Part shown: positions 54,447 through 62,189 of the stretch, one piece after another
Layout of the letters: every line of letters begins with the position of its first letter
Position numbering within the stretch: position 1 is the first letter of the stretch
Program-made: the position numbers and the translations under genes
The notes under the pieces: generated by a model
Databases searched by the model: none
What the model saw: only the letters and a program-made list of their open reading frames with translations
What the model was told of the DNA's origin: nothing
Assembly: GCA_033964015.1 (NCBI GenBank)
Contig: JAWWUD010000113.1
Span: 310,001-374,000 of the forward strand
Source of the DNA: Scolanthus callimorphus
Taxonomy: Eukaryota; Cnidaria; Anthozoa; Actiniaria; Edwardsiidae
Length of the DNA stretch: 64,000 nucleotides
Direction: 5' to 3'

Positions 54447-55968
54447 CCAATTTTTTACGTGTGATCGAGTGTTTGGGTTTGAAGAAGAAGAAGAATCAGG
54501 AGATGAAGATGTTCAGTGCTATCGGAACTTTCTTCAAAATGAAAAGTTTGAAGATTGCCCTAATGTCGATCGTCACAAGATTGCAAAGAACAGTCATAGA
54601 CGGTGTTTTACGGCAGCCGATTACGTATGTGAAGATGAGAGTGACTTGTTTTTGTATTGTAGAAAAGCCAAGCGTTCAGATCCTCATTGTGGATGGTTTG
54701 TTAATGGACGTCAAACGTATGATTATATAATGCATAATAAGTCCTTTGCAAGGAGAATGTATTCAACAATTGATGGATCAGAATTCGGATTGAAGTGTGT
54801 TTTGGACGGTGATCCTGAAGACAATGATTATTGGAAACGTGTTAAGTATTACAGTTTACGTAGAGATGATGAAGGATCGTATCAGCCGCCATGTTGGGCA
54901 TGTTTAAAGTACAGATTTGAAGTTTTTCCTGATTGGCCCGTTCAATACGACCATCGTCTTAGGGAAAGACGGCTTGAGAATTTTCAAACAGAGTGCTTGT
55001 GTTTACACGGCTATGCGTTTGCGTTTCGAAAGAGAAGTAGTGATAGTGTGTTTAAGGATGGAGAAAGTTTGTATTGCATTAATTTTGATGGGTGTTTTGG
55101 ACATGGAAAGAATGTTGTTTCGAGAGTCAAATTGGCAGATAATTTTAAGCGGCTGATTGCATCGTTGCTTTATAAGTCAAATTCCGTGTCGGAGTTGTTT
55201 GTGGATAATTGTATATTTTTTCATTGTGTTTGTGCTGATGAAGAAAACGAGGAGTGGATGGTTTCGTTTCAGCATTTGTATCCGGCAGTGTATTATTGCC
55301 AGCAACAGGATTTGTTTTCGTGTGTTGATGAAAAAGCACCTTATCAGGATGTACTTCTTCAAGAGTTTAAAAGGTTTCTTTGTCAGGCTATTCATTTTTG
55401 GGGTGGTATTAGTATGCATGATGTCTTGCTGCCTTGTGCTGTAGAACAGCTGTTAATGCAACCGAATTTTGAGGAAATTGAAATGCATCCAATAATTCGT
55501 TGGAATTATGAATTAGTTGTTGATGATCCAAAGTTTAATTTTTTTTCTTTTGCTGATGTGTATTGTTGCATTTTAGCGTCTTCTATTCCTCATCTTCATC
55601 AGCATATCACTGTTAACCCTAATATTGTGTCCAAAACAACATCGTTTAAGATTAGGAACATGCCTAATAAAGTTCCTTCGTTGCTTGAACAATGTATGGA
55701 GGTGATTAGACGTGAGCAACATCATGCATTTGTGCCTGATACCATGGTATGTTGGAAGTCCATTACTGCAAACTACCTTTGGAAAAAAAGGCTGGATGTG
55801 TGTCAATGGGAGGATACGTCTTTTGTGGAGTTGATGCGAGCCGTTGAAATCCCCAAGTTTTCAAACGTAGGAAATCTTTTTTGGATGAATGGTGTGAGAC
55901 GTTGCTATAAGAAATCTAGACAGTTTTGTTGTCCTGAGTTGCGTCAGGTAACGAACAGTTTTTTTTAA
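54397..55968 (+). CDS. Large unknown protein of the virus-like block, 523 aa
   Basis: The longest complete ORF of the block, intronless. Start choice is open: ATG 54397, or 54436 (residue 14), which overlaps the stop of the upstream gene by 11 bp as seen elsewhere in the block. The protein is Cys- and aromatic-rich with an acidic N-terminus (FEEEEESGDED), DPHCGWFVNGRQTYDY, PPCWACLKYRF (Cys-x-x-Cys), ECLCLHGYAFAF, and HFWGGISMHDVLLPCAVEQL. No catalytic motif or known fold is visible. It ends tail-to-tail with the exonuclease-like gene; the two stops overlap by 4 bp. Confidence 0.75.
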   Translation: MNSLLSLQAFLREMHSDQFFTCDRVFGFEEEEESGDEDVQCYRNFLQNEKFEDCPNVDRHKIAKNSHRRCFTAADYVCEDESDLFLYCRKAKRSDPHCGWFVNGRQTYDYIMHNKSFARRMYSTIDGSEFGLKCVLDGDPEDNDYWKRVKYYSLRRDDEGSYQPPCWACLKYRFEVFPDWPVQYDHRLRERRLENFQTECLCLHGYAFAFRKRSSDSVFKDGESLYCINFDGCFGHGKNVVSRVKLADNFKRLIASLLYKSNSVSELFVDNCIFFHCVCADEENEEWMVSFQHLYPAVYYCQQQDLFSCVDEKAPYQDVLLQEFKRFLCQAIHFWGGISMHDVLLPCAVEQLLMQPNFEEIEMHPIIRWNYELVVDDPKFNFFSFADVYCCILASSIPHLHQHITVNPNIVSKTTSFKIRNMPNKVPSLLEQCMEVIRREQHHAFVPDTMVCWKSITANYLWKKRLDVCQWEDTSFVELMRAVEIPKFSNVGNLFWMNGVRRCYKKSRQFCCPELRQVTNSFF

Positions 55969-56609
55969 TAATGATTACCTACACATTTGTAATGCAACCA
56001 TTTGGAAAATAAAAGAGCATCTGTTTGTGCGCAGTGTGGTATTATGTCTTTTTGTTTTAGTGACCTGTGTTTGCCACAGTCGGAATAGTGGAATGGACTC
56101 CAACAGCATCCTAAATTGTTATTTTCATAATTTCGAAAGTCTTGGATTTCTTTTACAATAGCGTTGGGGTTTGGGCATTGAATTGCTTCTAAATTTAAAT
56201 GAGGAATGTTTAGTTTTTCTAACAAGTCTCTTTCCACATGACCTCCCTTATAGGCCATCAATGAGTTAGGAGGCATATCCAATTTGTAGATGTTTGTGAT
56301 GTCCTTTTCAATGTCTGAAAGGCTTTTGCTTGGTCTTGGCGTGTCGTCCAATCGGAAACCGTGGATGTAATTGGTGACGTAGTTGCATGTTCGTTTATCC
56401 TTGAGACTTAGATCACGGTAGTTGATGGGGAACCTTCCATAGATGGTTGGTTTTAGATTTATCCATACGTCGCTAAGTGTTGAGTATGGGTTTTGTTTAA
56501 AGCAAACGATACCGATTTCTTTGGGATAAAACGTTTTTTCTATCATGAAGCCTTCCATATCTATAACGCCACCGATGGTAAAGGTTGTGTTGTTGACTGT
56601 CAGTTCCAT
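55965..56609 (-). CDS. DEDD-type 3'-5' exonuclease-like protein
   Basis: Intronless 214-codon ORF. VIDMEGFMIEKTFYPKEIGIV near residues 15-35 has the Asp-x-Glu of the first exonuclease motif followed by the usual Glu-Ile-Gly strand. NSLMAYKGGHVERDLLEKLN (about 117-136) has a conserved Lys-Gly-Gly and an Asp in the second motif. CGKHRSLKQKDIIPHCAQTD then DALLFSKWL gives the His-x4-5-Asp third motif. Similar Lys-Gly-Gly-containing DEDDh-like proteins are, as far as I recall, common in cnidarian and virus-derived sequences. The role could be proofreading, recombination or RNA degradation. The domain is the clearest functional clue in the block, but the match rests on motifs alone. Confidence 0.6.
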   Translation of the reverse strand: MELTVNNTTFTIGGVIDMEGFMIEKTFYPKEIGIVCFKQNPYSTLSDVWINLKPTIYGRFPINYRDLSLKDKRTCNYVTNYIHGFRLDDTPRPSKSLSDIEKDITNIYKLDMPPNSLMAYKGGHVERDLLEKLNIPHLNLEAIQCPNPNAIVKEIQDFRNYENNNLGCCWSPFHYSDCGKHRSLKQKDIIPHCAQTDALLFSKWLHYKCVGNHY

Positions 56610-56655
56610 CTGTTAAAAGAAAAAAAATGGCAAATGCTAAAAAAAAAGCGATGAT

Positions 56656-57741
56656 GTGAAACAGTTTTACGATCGGGTTGTTCCGCGCTGTAAGACTTTA
56701 GCAGAGCGAGGTCCAGAATTTTATGAGGGGCCTTTTTATTATTTTATGAGAGAATTTTTAACTGCAAGAAAAAATGTGCGGGAGAGTCTTGACTCTTTTT
56801 ACGATAGTACTTACTTGGACTTTTCAATGAGCAGCATTGATGAAGGACTTCGTCAGTTGTGCTTGTTGCTGAAGTTTAGAGACAATGACAGTGATGCACC
56901 TATTGTAAAATATTTTAAAGAGATGTTTGGAGAGGTGGTCAAGAGCGAAGGTCCTTATGGAGGTGTAGCGGTGCATGCAGTGTGCACGGATTGGGTTGCT
57001 GTTGGTAATAGGACATTGTTCGAAGAAATGATTGAGCGTGGATTGACTGTGGATTATGTGAAGATGTATTTGGAAATGTGCAATGCAGCATCTTCATTTA
57101 ATGTTGTGGATAAAATTGCTGCATGGTGCAATGAGGTGTGCTACATTATGAAGTCTATTGAGGAGGAGGTTTACGATGTCATTAAAGTTTGTTTAAAAAA
57201 AGTGGCAAGGTACCTGGAAGCTGTTTTAAAAGTGATTCAGCTTATTCATCAAGAAGACGATAGAAAAAAGGATGGGAAGGCAAGATTGTGTTTTATGTTG
57301 GAGCGTTTGGCAAAAGCCGATTATTGGTGTTTTGTGTGGAGGACAATTCTTCGGTCACTCATGTCTGCAATGAAAAAGGTGGATTGCAGAAAAGAAGGCA
57401 TGCCTTTTTACGATGTTCTTCATGCAAATTTTAGCATTTGTCTTGATTATTGCGTTGAAGTTGGCATGACAAGAATAAGGGCAAGTCGGGTGTTTGAAGA
57501 AGAAGAAGAAGAAGTTGCTGCTAAACTTGATTTGGGTTATGCCAGCATGTATTATGCTTTGAAGACTGGCTTTGAAGTTAATTCGAGCCTTAAGCCGCCA
57601 GGTTATAAAAATGTAGCCAACGATATAAAGTTAGTCACGCTTGAATGCTTTCCGTTGAAGCAACGTGTTTATTATGGCGACGAATACGGAAAAAATATCA
57701 ACTATTTTGAAGTGGACGCAGTGGCTTCATCGACACATTAG
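56656..57741 (+). CDS. Unknown 361-aa protein of the virus-like block, 5' frame break
   Basis: The long open frame (KQFYDRVVPRCKTLAERGPE onward) has no ATG at its beginning. Thirty bases upstream an ATG at 56627 opens a short frame through a run of nine A and then stops; the two frames meet in that A-run. This looks like an indel (mutation or assembly error) or, less likely, slippage. The protein is helical with Cys and an acidic EEEEEE stretch (about 279-285), and has no known motif. It is divergent from the exonuclease-like gene, whose ATG is 18 bp from 56627. Confidence 0.6.
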   Translation: MKQFYDRVVPRCKTLAERGPEFYEGPFYYFMREFLTARKNVRESLDSFYDSTYLDFSMSSIDEGLRQLCLLLKFRDNDSDAPIVKYFKEMFGEVVKSEGPYGGVAVHAVCTDWVAVGNRTLFEEMIERGLTVDYVKMYLEMCNAASSFNVVDKIAAWCNEVCYIMKSIEEEVYDVIKVCLKKVARYLEAVLKVIQLIHQEDDRKKDGKARLCFMLERLAKADYWCFVWRTILRSLMSAMKKVDCRKEGMPFYDVLHANFSICLDYCVEVGMTRIRASRVFEEEEEEVAAKLDLGYASMYYALKTGFEVNSSLKPPGYKNVANDIKLVTLECFPLKQRVYYGDEYGKNINYFEVDAVASSTH

Positions 57742-57842
57742 CGTTTTTTCCGTGGCCGTTTTCTGTTAAAAAAAGATGATGGAACTCTTGCTGCTACAGA
57801 TTTGAATCGAGCTCAATCGAAGAGGTTGCTTGTGTGGAGAAG
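57742..57842. other. Short intergenic gap
   Basis: Only a 10-codon mini-ORF (from 57777) is seen. No AACCATGTT motif lies here, so the next small gene may be co-transcribed with 56656-57741. Confidence 0.35.
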
Positions 57843-57989
57843 ATGAATAGTGTTGCAGAAATCGTTTTCAAGGTGACGTTTTTATCGTCTTTACTGATTA
57901 TAGTGCCTTTTGGTGTTGGATTTGCGTGCGGAGTTAGTTTGATGGCTGCAGGAAACAATCACGTGAGTGACGTGTTTTACACATTTTAA
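57843..57989 (+). CDS. Small single-pass membrane protein, 48 aa
   Basis: Starts MNSVAEIVFKV and continues with a hydrophobic segment TFLSSLLIIVPFGVGFACGV of about 22 residues, then a short hydrophilic tail ending FYTF and TAA at 57987-57989. This is the only clear transmembrane gene in the visible block. It lies in the plus-strand run between two longer genes, 2 bp before the next ATG. It might be a virion-membrane or membrane-permeabilising protein, but that is guesswork. Confidence 0.5.
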   Translation: MNSVAEIVFKVTFLSSLLIIVPFGVGFACGVSLMAAGNNHVSDVFYTF

Positions 57990-57991
57990 CC

Positions 57992-58222
57992 ATGCGAAAA
58001 TTGTATTTGAAGTTTGGTTTTATTTCTTTTTTGAAAAAAGAAAGCGCGTCAACAAGAAGAGCTGCCTTTACCAGGAGGGGTAGATCACGAGGACGAAGGC
58101 TATGGCTCACAAGAGAGTATCTGAACAAAATGAGACGGCAAAGAAGACAAAAAAAAATGTGTTTGGGTATAGCGAAAGACAGATTGTTGCTGGCGGAATG
58201 GCAAGTTATTTTGCCGATCTGA
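57992..58222 (+). CDS. Possible small basic protein, 76 aa, overlapping
   Basis: ATG 57992 follows an AACCATG (57986-57994) and opens a frame with a hydrophobic start and a strongly basic middle (RRAAFTRRGRSRGRRLW, then RRQRRQKK). Its second half overlaps the start of the 58102-58941 ORF in another frame. It may be a basic core-like peptide or a fortuitous upstream ORF. Confidence 0.35.
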   Translation: MRKLYLKFGFISFLKKESASTRRAAFTRRGRSRGRRLWLTREYLNKMRRQRRQKKMCLGIAKDRLLLAEWQVILPI

Positions 58223-58941
58223 TAATGCATCGATTGCGTATGTTTCCTACACCGCCGCCCAAGATAGATGCGCTTCGTTTTGATCGTCTTGTAACCAACT
58301 TGGAACTTGATTTGAATGAAGTGCGTAACGACCGCGGGATGGATGATGAGGAATGGGAAACTAGGGCTTTAGCAAAACACTTTGAACTTCATCGCATTAT
58401 TCAAAACCATATGAATTTGGAGGAAAATGTCCTGGATGTTCAAGAAGTGCTTGATGAGGTCTTGATGTTTTTTCGCCATTGGACTATTCATTGTATTCCG
58501 ACGAGATGTTATGTTTCATCCAAGTTGATTTATGATTGTAGCGAGTGTGATGAAGAGACGTGTGCCATAGAAAAACAGTTGCGTGACTATTTTGTAGATG
58601 TATTTCAGGAAGTGTTGGAGGATGTGTGTTGGGGTACGGCGTTTAGAAATTGTACTTGTTTGACTGTTCAACAGCATGAGGCATGGTGTGTTCAGCTTGC
58701 AAAGAGGAGAAAAAAAGAAAATGAAAAAGAGGGTGGTGTTTTTGGTAATGAATATCTTGCAAATAATGTTAAGAACGAAATGGAGAACATGTTTCAAAGT
58801 TTTGAGAATAAAGGGGTGGGATTTTCATTTACGTTGAAGCGCAATCAAAAAGAATTGCTGATTTTTGCTAGAGAGAGGTTGTTTAAGTTTGTTCAAGAGT
58901 TAAAAGCGTGTCCTAAGGCATCAGATTATTCTGATGATTAA
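58102..58941 (+). CDS. Unknown 279-aa protein of the virus-like block
   Basis: Intronless ORF with a basic N-terminus (MAHKRVSEQNETAKKTKKN) and then an acidic, Cys-containing helical body (CSECDEETCAIEKQL, FRNCTCLTVQQHEAWC). The C-terminus has KNEMENMFQSFENKGVGFSF and ends SDYSDD. It is followed within 10 bp by an AACCATGTTTAAA motif that precedes the next gene. No family recognised. Confidence 0.68.
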   Translation: MAHKRVSEQNETAKKTKKNVFGYSERQIVAGGMASYFADLIMHRLRMFPTPPPKIDALRFDRLVTNLELDLNEVRNDRGMDDEEWETRALAKHFELHRIIQNHMNLEENVLDVQEVLDEVLMFFRHWTIHCIPTRCYVSSKLIYDCSECDEETCAIEKQLRDYFVDVFQEVLEDVCWGTAFRNCTCLTVQQHEAWCVQLAKRRKKENEKEGGVFGNEYLANNVKNEMENMFQSFENKGVGFSFTLKRNQKELLIFARERLFKFVQELKACPKASDYSDD

Positions 58942-58948
58942 TGTAAGT

Positions 58949-58987
58949 TAACCATGTTTAAAGTTGGTTAAGAATAAAGGATAAAAA
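58949..58987 (+). promoter_or_regulatory. AACCATGTTTAAA motif with TATA-like box
   Basis: TTAACCATGTTTAAAG (58948-58963) is followed by GATAAAAAG (58979-58987), 34 bp before the preferred ATG at 59021. Same layout as at 60366-60421 and, on the minus strand, at 54101-54135. Confidence 0.55.
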
Positions 58988-59020
58988 GAGGATTGCGTGT
59001 GTTCTTTTAGTGGATTCATT

Positions 59021-59611
59021 ATGGCGTCCGGGTGGCTTCAAACGTATGTTGATCAAGTAGAGCAATATGCCTTATGCTTGATGAACGTATCAAGTCATCA
59101 TGAGCGACTGATGATTGTCAATCATTTGAAACAATGCCTGTCTCGTTTTACGGATGATGATAGTGTGTTTCTTAAAGCCCGATTTGTCATGTGTTTGGAA
59201 GCAATAATTGCGTTATGTGATGTTGTTACTTCAAATTACAACGGCAGTCACAATACCATTGCCAGGTATTGCAAGTCTGAAGTTTGGGTGCTATTGCACG
59301 AGGCTGGCATGTTTGTTAAACAACATCCAAGAATTATAGAATGGAATTCGTGTTGGAATGTTTTTATTCAGTTACAAGACATGATTATTCCTTCACAACA
59401 TGACGGCATTGTGGAAAAAAAGTCTTATGAATTTATCAAGAGGGAGGTGACTCATCTTCTTCCTTGGTACACCAAGCTCATTAAAGTGGGGTCTATGTTG
59501 GAAGACGCGTTGTGTGGCGTTGATGATGACATGGATTCCAACAAGTATGAAGAGATGATACAAGAAAAAGCGGCGGAATTATTGTATCGCGTGCATGCCT
59601 TAAAGCCCTAA
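59021..59611 (+). CDS. Unknown helical protein of the virus-like block, 196 aa
   Basis: ATG 59021 (MASGWLQTYVDQVEQYALCL) is preferred over 58997, because 58997 is only 10 bp from the TATA-like box and probably upstream of the transcription start. The product is a helical, Cys-containing protein (FVMCLEAIIALCDVV, IIEWNSCWNVFIQLQDM) with an acidic C-terminal third. It ends tail-to-tail with the basic-peptide gene on the minus strand, overlapping by 12 bp. Function unknown. Confidence 0.65.
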   Translation: MASGWLQTYVDQVEQYALCLMNVSSHHERLMIVNHLKQCLSRFTDDDSVFLKARFVMCLEAIIALCDVVTSNYNGSHNTIARYCKSEVWVLLHEAGMFVKQHPRIIEWNSCWNVFIQLQDMIIPSQHDGIVEKKSYEFIKREVTHLLPWYTKLIKVGSMLEDALCGVDDDMDSNKYEEMIQEKAAELLYRVHALKP

Positions 59612-59902
59612 CTGCTTCATTTTTTTCTTGATTAAGGGCTGTTCTGTAACACCTTTAACAGCTTGACTTCCTAGAGCTCGAAATGCACCAGCAAACGATG
59701 GCGTGAGGTTGACAATGCCTGAAAGGATAGTAGCTGTTTTTTCTATTTCTCTGTGTATTTTTGTAGAGGGCGTTACTCGTCGTTTATGGGACCAATGAGA
59801 AATAGCTGGCGCCCAACTTTTTCTAGGTGATTTGATACGAATAAATCGCGATAAAGCACCTCCGCGTTGTCTTCGTTTTCTTTTTTGTTTTTTGGCTTTC
59901 AT
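59600..59902 (-). CDS. Basic core-like protein A of the virus-like block
   Basis: The frame is open from 59944, but the ATG at 59902 (MKAKKQKRKRRQRGGALSRF) is preferred because TTATATATA at 59948-59956 would place transcription start between the two Mets. The N-terminus is Lys/Arg-rich and ends in Gly-Gly, followed by SWAPAISHW and a C-terminal amphipathic stretch FAGAFRALGSQAVKG. Small basic precursors with a Gly-Gly cleavage-like site are typical of adenovirus-like core proteins, including those of adinto- and adomaviruses. The resemblance is in composition and layout only. Confidence 0.55.
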   Translation of the reverse strand: MKAKKQKRKRRQRGGALSRFIRIKSPRKSWAPAISHWSHKRRVTPSTKIHREIEKTATILSGIVNLTPSFAGAFRALGSQAVKGVTEQPLIKKKMKQLGL

Positions 59903-59947
59903 CTTGCAAGTATATATAGAGGTCTGAAAAGCAATAGGTTTCATTCG

Positions 59948-59956
59948 TATATATAA
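59948..59956. promoter_or_regulatory. Bidirectional TATA element TATATATAA
   Basis: It sits between the basic protein gene on the minus strand and the acidic protein gene starting at 59971 on the plus strand, with no other space for a promoter. Confidence 0.45.
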
Positions 59957-59970
59957 CCTTTTTTTACAAA

Positions 59971-60351
59971 ATGAGTGTGGAAACGTTCGTTGACGATTTA
60001 ACTCAGATCATGCTAAAGCATGTTAAAAAGAGTCATAAATTAAAACCCATCACGAAAAAGGAATTTACGGGGATGATGATTGTATTGGTGGATGCTCTAA
60101 TTGAATTAAAGAAATTGGCGCGATGGAAAGATTTGAGGGATGAAACACTGTTGAGGGCGTTAGGGGAATTTGAGGTCGGGCCTAGTTCAGACGATGACGA
60201 TGATTCTGAAGAGGAGAAAGAGGATGAAAAGGAGGAAGAGGGGAACGAAGAAGAAGATGAAGCGATGGAGGAGCAACCTACCTCTTTGCAGAACAAGACG
60301 CAGTCCTCCACTAATTTTAATTTTTATCTCGCCCCCACTTCTGCTTCGTAA
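59971..60351 (+). CDS. Acidic-tail protein of the virus-like block, 126 aa
   Basis: MSVETFVDDLTQIMLKHVKK opens a helical domain of about 65 residues. A very acidic tail follows (SSDDDDDSEEEKEDEKEEEG) and the protein ends in a Gln/Ser/Thr-rich segment. Proteins like this often act as chaperones for basic partners, and its gene is divergent from the basic core-like gene, 69 bp apart. That pairing is an inference. No family recognised. Confidence 0.6.
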   Translation: MSVETFVDDLTQIMLKHVKKSHKLKPITKKEFTGMMIVLVDALIELKKLARWKDLRDETLLRALGEFEVGPSSDDDDDSEEEKEDEKEEEGNEEEDEAMEEQPTSLQNKTQSSTNFNFYLAPTSAS

Positions 60352-60365
60352 TTTATGGGGAATTG

Positions 60366-60421
60366 AAACCATGTTAAACCATGTTTTAAAAAAGTTAACC
60401 CTGTTGAAAAAACCATATAAA
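60366..60421 (+). promoter_or_regulatory. Double AACCATGTT motif plus TATA box
   Basis: AAACCATGTTAAACCATGTT (60366-60385) is followed by CATATAAA (60414-60421), 36 bp before the ATG at 60457. This is the clearest example of the block's motif-TATA-ATG layout. Confidence 0.6.
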
Positions 60422-60456
60422 GTTTGGCTATGAGTTTGCCTTTTAGTTTTTAAGAA

Positions 60457-61014
60457 ATGGATGAATGTACCGTATGCAACAAGTCGTATCGCGGCTTTAC
60501 TCTTTCTGACGAGGAAAAAGCAAAGTTCTTTGATGTTCTCATGCATCTCCTCTTTGGTTTTCAAAGCAAGCGAATTGCACCAAATTCGCAAACAAGTAAA
60601 ATGATCGAAACATGGCTTTTTGGCTCTCCTCATGGACCTCATGAAGCCAAGGCAGAATATCTTCGGTCGTTGCATTTAAAACATCTTGATCTACGCCAGC
60701 TAGAGACGTTAGGGTTTTGTGTTGGTTGCTATAAAAAACAAGTTGCGAAGTCGCGTGTTGAACAAGCGGGTGAAGCTGGTGCCACTGCTGAAGAAATAGT
60801 TAGGCAGACGTATAACGACTTGCAAGTACCATTGCCAAAGCAGCCAAAAAAGCGTATTAAAGAGAAAGATCCTGAGGCTGCTCTTCAGAAGAAGAAGAAA
60901 AAGATTGTGAGCAGCAGCACTAATACAGCGGTGACCACCGCTACTGCACAAGCGGCTCCTTTGGTGTTTCATGCTCCACGGCCCAATTCGTTGTTGATAC
61001 AGCAACACGAATAA
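60457..61014 (+). CDS. Cys-zinc protein of the virus-like block, 185 aa
   Basis: MDECTVCNKSYRGF gives Cys-x-x-Cys, and a second pair, FCVGCYKKQVAKSR, lies near residue 89, suggesting one zinc site formed by distant pairs. The middle is helical (FDVLMHLLFGFQSKRIAPNS). The C-terminal half is a disordered Lys-rich then Ser/Thr/Ala-rich tail (KKRIKEKDPEAALQKKKKK). This domain order fits a regulatory or nucleic-acid-binding protein. It is preceded by the best promoter-like module and followed 8 bp later by the next ORF. Confidence 0.68.
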   Translation: MDECTVCNKSYRGFTLSDEEKAKFFDVLMHLLFGFQSKRIAPNSQTSKMIETWLFGSPHGPHEAKAEYLRSLHLKHLDLRQLETLGFCVGCYKKQVAKSRVEQAGEAGATAEEIVRQTYNDLQVPLPKQPKKRIKEKDPEAALQKKKKKIVSSSTNTAVTTATAQAAPLVFHAPRPNSLLIQQHE

Positions 61015-61022
61015 CAACAAAA

Positions 61023-61571
61023 ATGGTAAAAGACGATGGTAGCCGGATTGATGAGTTTTTTTTCTACTGGATGGTGGAAATGATGCAAGTGGTGGGCACT
61101 GCTTCGGATTATTTTTATGCATTGACTCAACAATTTTTTTGTGGAAAACAACAGCGTTTTGAAGGTTTTTGGAGAAAAGTGTTGGATTCTTACTTACCTG
61201 TTGTTGAAGGTTGCGATAATGAAGATTATTATGGCGTTTGGCGTTGTGATGTGCAATCGTCGTCGTTTGTCGATTGCATTGCAATTCTTACAGAAAAGAT
61301 GTTGGAGGTAAAAGAACAGTTTTTGAAAAAACACTCCCTACATAGACACGATTATAAAGGCGGTAGACTAGATATTGGGCCCGTGCATGTGATATTAGCC
61401 AGTTTGGGTGAAGAACTGAAGGATTCCGGTGTTCGAAACGATCTGTGCTCTCACGTGTTGTGGTTGAGGTTTGAAAGAGCGCCATCGTACAGAGAGACTA
61501 CTAAAAATGACATCGTCGACACGCCAAGTCCCTTTAACAGAAGAAGCACCTACTTTGATTCCAACCGCTAA
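61023..61571 (+). CDS. Unknown 182-aa protein of the virus-like block
   Basis: Starts 8 bp after the previous stop (MVKDDGSRIDEFFFYWMVEM). Features are an aromatic N-terminal helix, CGKQQRFEGFWRKVL, VWRCDVQSSSFVDCIAIL, and HVILASLGEELKDSGVRNDL. The end overlaps the next ORF by 65 bp from ATG 61507. No family recognised. Lack of its own promoter motif suggests a shared transcript with 60457-61014. Confidence 0.62.
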   Translation: MVKDDGSRIDEFFFYWMVEMMQVVGTASDYFYALTQQFFCGKQQRFEGFWRKVLDSYLPVVEGCDNEDYYGVWRCDVQSSSFVDCIAILTEKMLEVKEQFLKKHSLHRHDYKGGRLDIGPVHVILASLGEELKDSGVRNDLCSHVLWLRFERAPSYRETTKNDIVDTPSPFNRRSTYFDSNR

Positions 61572-61788
61572 GCTTTTTGCGAGCCAATGGATTTCGAGGA
61601 GATTGGATTCGCTTCCTGATGAACTGGGTAATAAACCACCACTGAAGATGTTGGACGAGTATTGTGATCACGTGTTTACAAACCAGCGGGATAGGTTGTT
61701 TAGATATTGTTTGGAACGCTATTTACAACAACAAATGGAGTTTTTTGAAAAAAATAGAGGTCGCGTAACGCCATGTAAAACTATATAA
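61507..61788 (+). CDS. Unknown 93-aa protein of the virus-like block
   Basis: The frame opens at 61471, but ATG 61507 (MTSSTRQVPLTEEAPTLIPT) gives the more protein-like start. The rest is helical (LFASQWISRRLDSLPDELGN, LFRYCLERYLQQQMEFFEKN). The stop lies inside the TATATAA of the next promoter (61782-61788). Function unknown. Confidence 0.5.
   Translation: MTSSTRQVPLTEEAPTLIPTAKLFASQWISRRLDSLPDELGNKPPLKMLDEYCDHVFTNQRDRLFRYCLERYLQQQMEFFEKNRGRVTPCKTI
61782..61788 (+). promoter_or_regulatory. TATA box before the Arg-rich peptide gene
   Basis: TATATAA lies 39 bp before ATG 61827 and overlaps the stop codon of the preceding gene. No AACCATGTT motif is adjacent. Confidence 0.5.
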
Positions 61789-61826
61789 GCAACTGTGCAT
61801 GCATTTTTTTAAAAAAAGGTTAAAGT

Positions 61827-62015
61827 ATGAGTATCGAACAGTATGGAGGACGACGACGTCGTCGTAGACGTCGTCACCGAAAAGGCCAAAAAGGAAGAGG
61901 CTTGGGTATAAAAAGTCCATTGCTGAGAGGTGTTGCAAAGACTGCGGGGACGGCGCTGTTTAAACGTGTTAAGAAAGCATTGGTGAAACGAGGGCTTGTC
62001 GCTAAAAATGCCTGA
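61827..62015 (+). CDS. Arg-rich core-like peptide B of the virus-like block, 62 aa
   Basis: MSIEQYGG is followed by eight Arg in a row and HRKGQKGRGLGIKSPLLRG, then an amphipathic AKTAGTALFKRVKKALVKRG. An early Gly-Gly before a poly-Arg run and a hydrophobic/basic C-terminal helix recall adenovirus pX/mu-type DNA-condensing peptides. Together with the gene at 59600-59902 it suggests a packaged genome with viral basic proteins. The stop overlaps the next ATG (ATGCCTGA). Confidence 0.6.
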   Translation: MSIEQYGGRRRRRRRRHRKGQKGRGLGIKSPLLRGVAKTAGTALFKRVKKALVKRGLVAKNA

Positions 62016-62157
62016 AAGAACACTTGTGACACGCGATTGTTTACTTCAACTTCTTCGACTTATTTTAAATTTTCTTGTGGAATGTACTCGAAAGATGGGC
62101 ATGAGAAAACCTTCGCCGATTTACATTCCTCCTGCCGCTCCTGATAAAGCGGTGTGA
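62008..62157 (+). CDS. Small unknown protein, 49 aa
   Basis: ATG 62008 overlaps the stop of the preceding gene by 8 bp. The product (MPERTLVTRDCLLQLLRLIL, then CTRKMGMRKPSPIYIPPAAP) has a short hydrophobic helix and a Pro-rich tail. The overlap geometry supports translation. Function unknown. Confidence 0.45.
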   Translation: MPERTLVTRDCLLQLLRLILNFLVECTRKMGMRKPSPIYIPPAAPDKAV

Positions 62158-62189
62158 TAGGAATCAGCCAATTCAGTTTTACGTTGACC

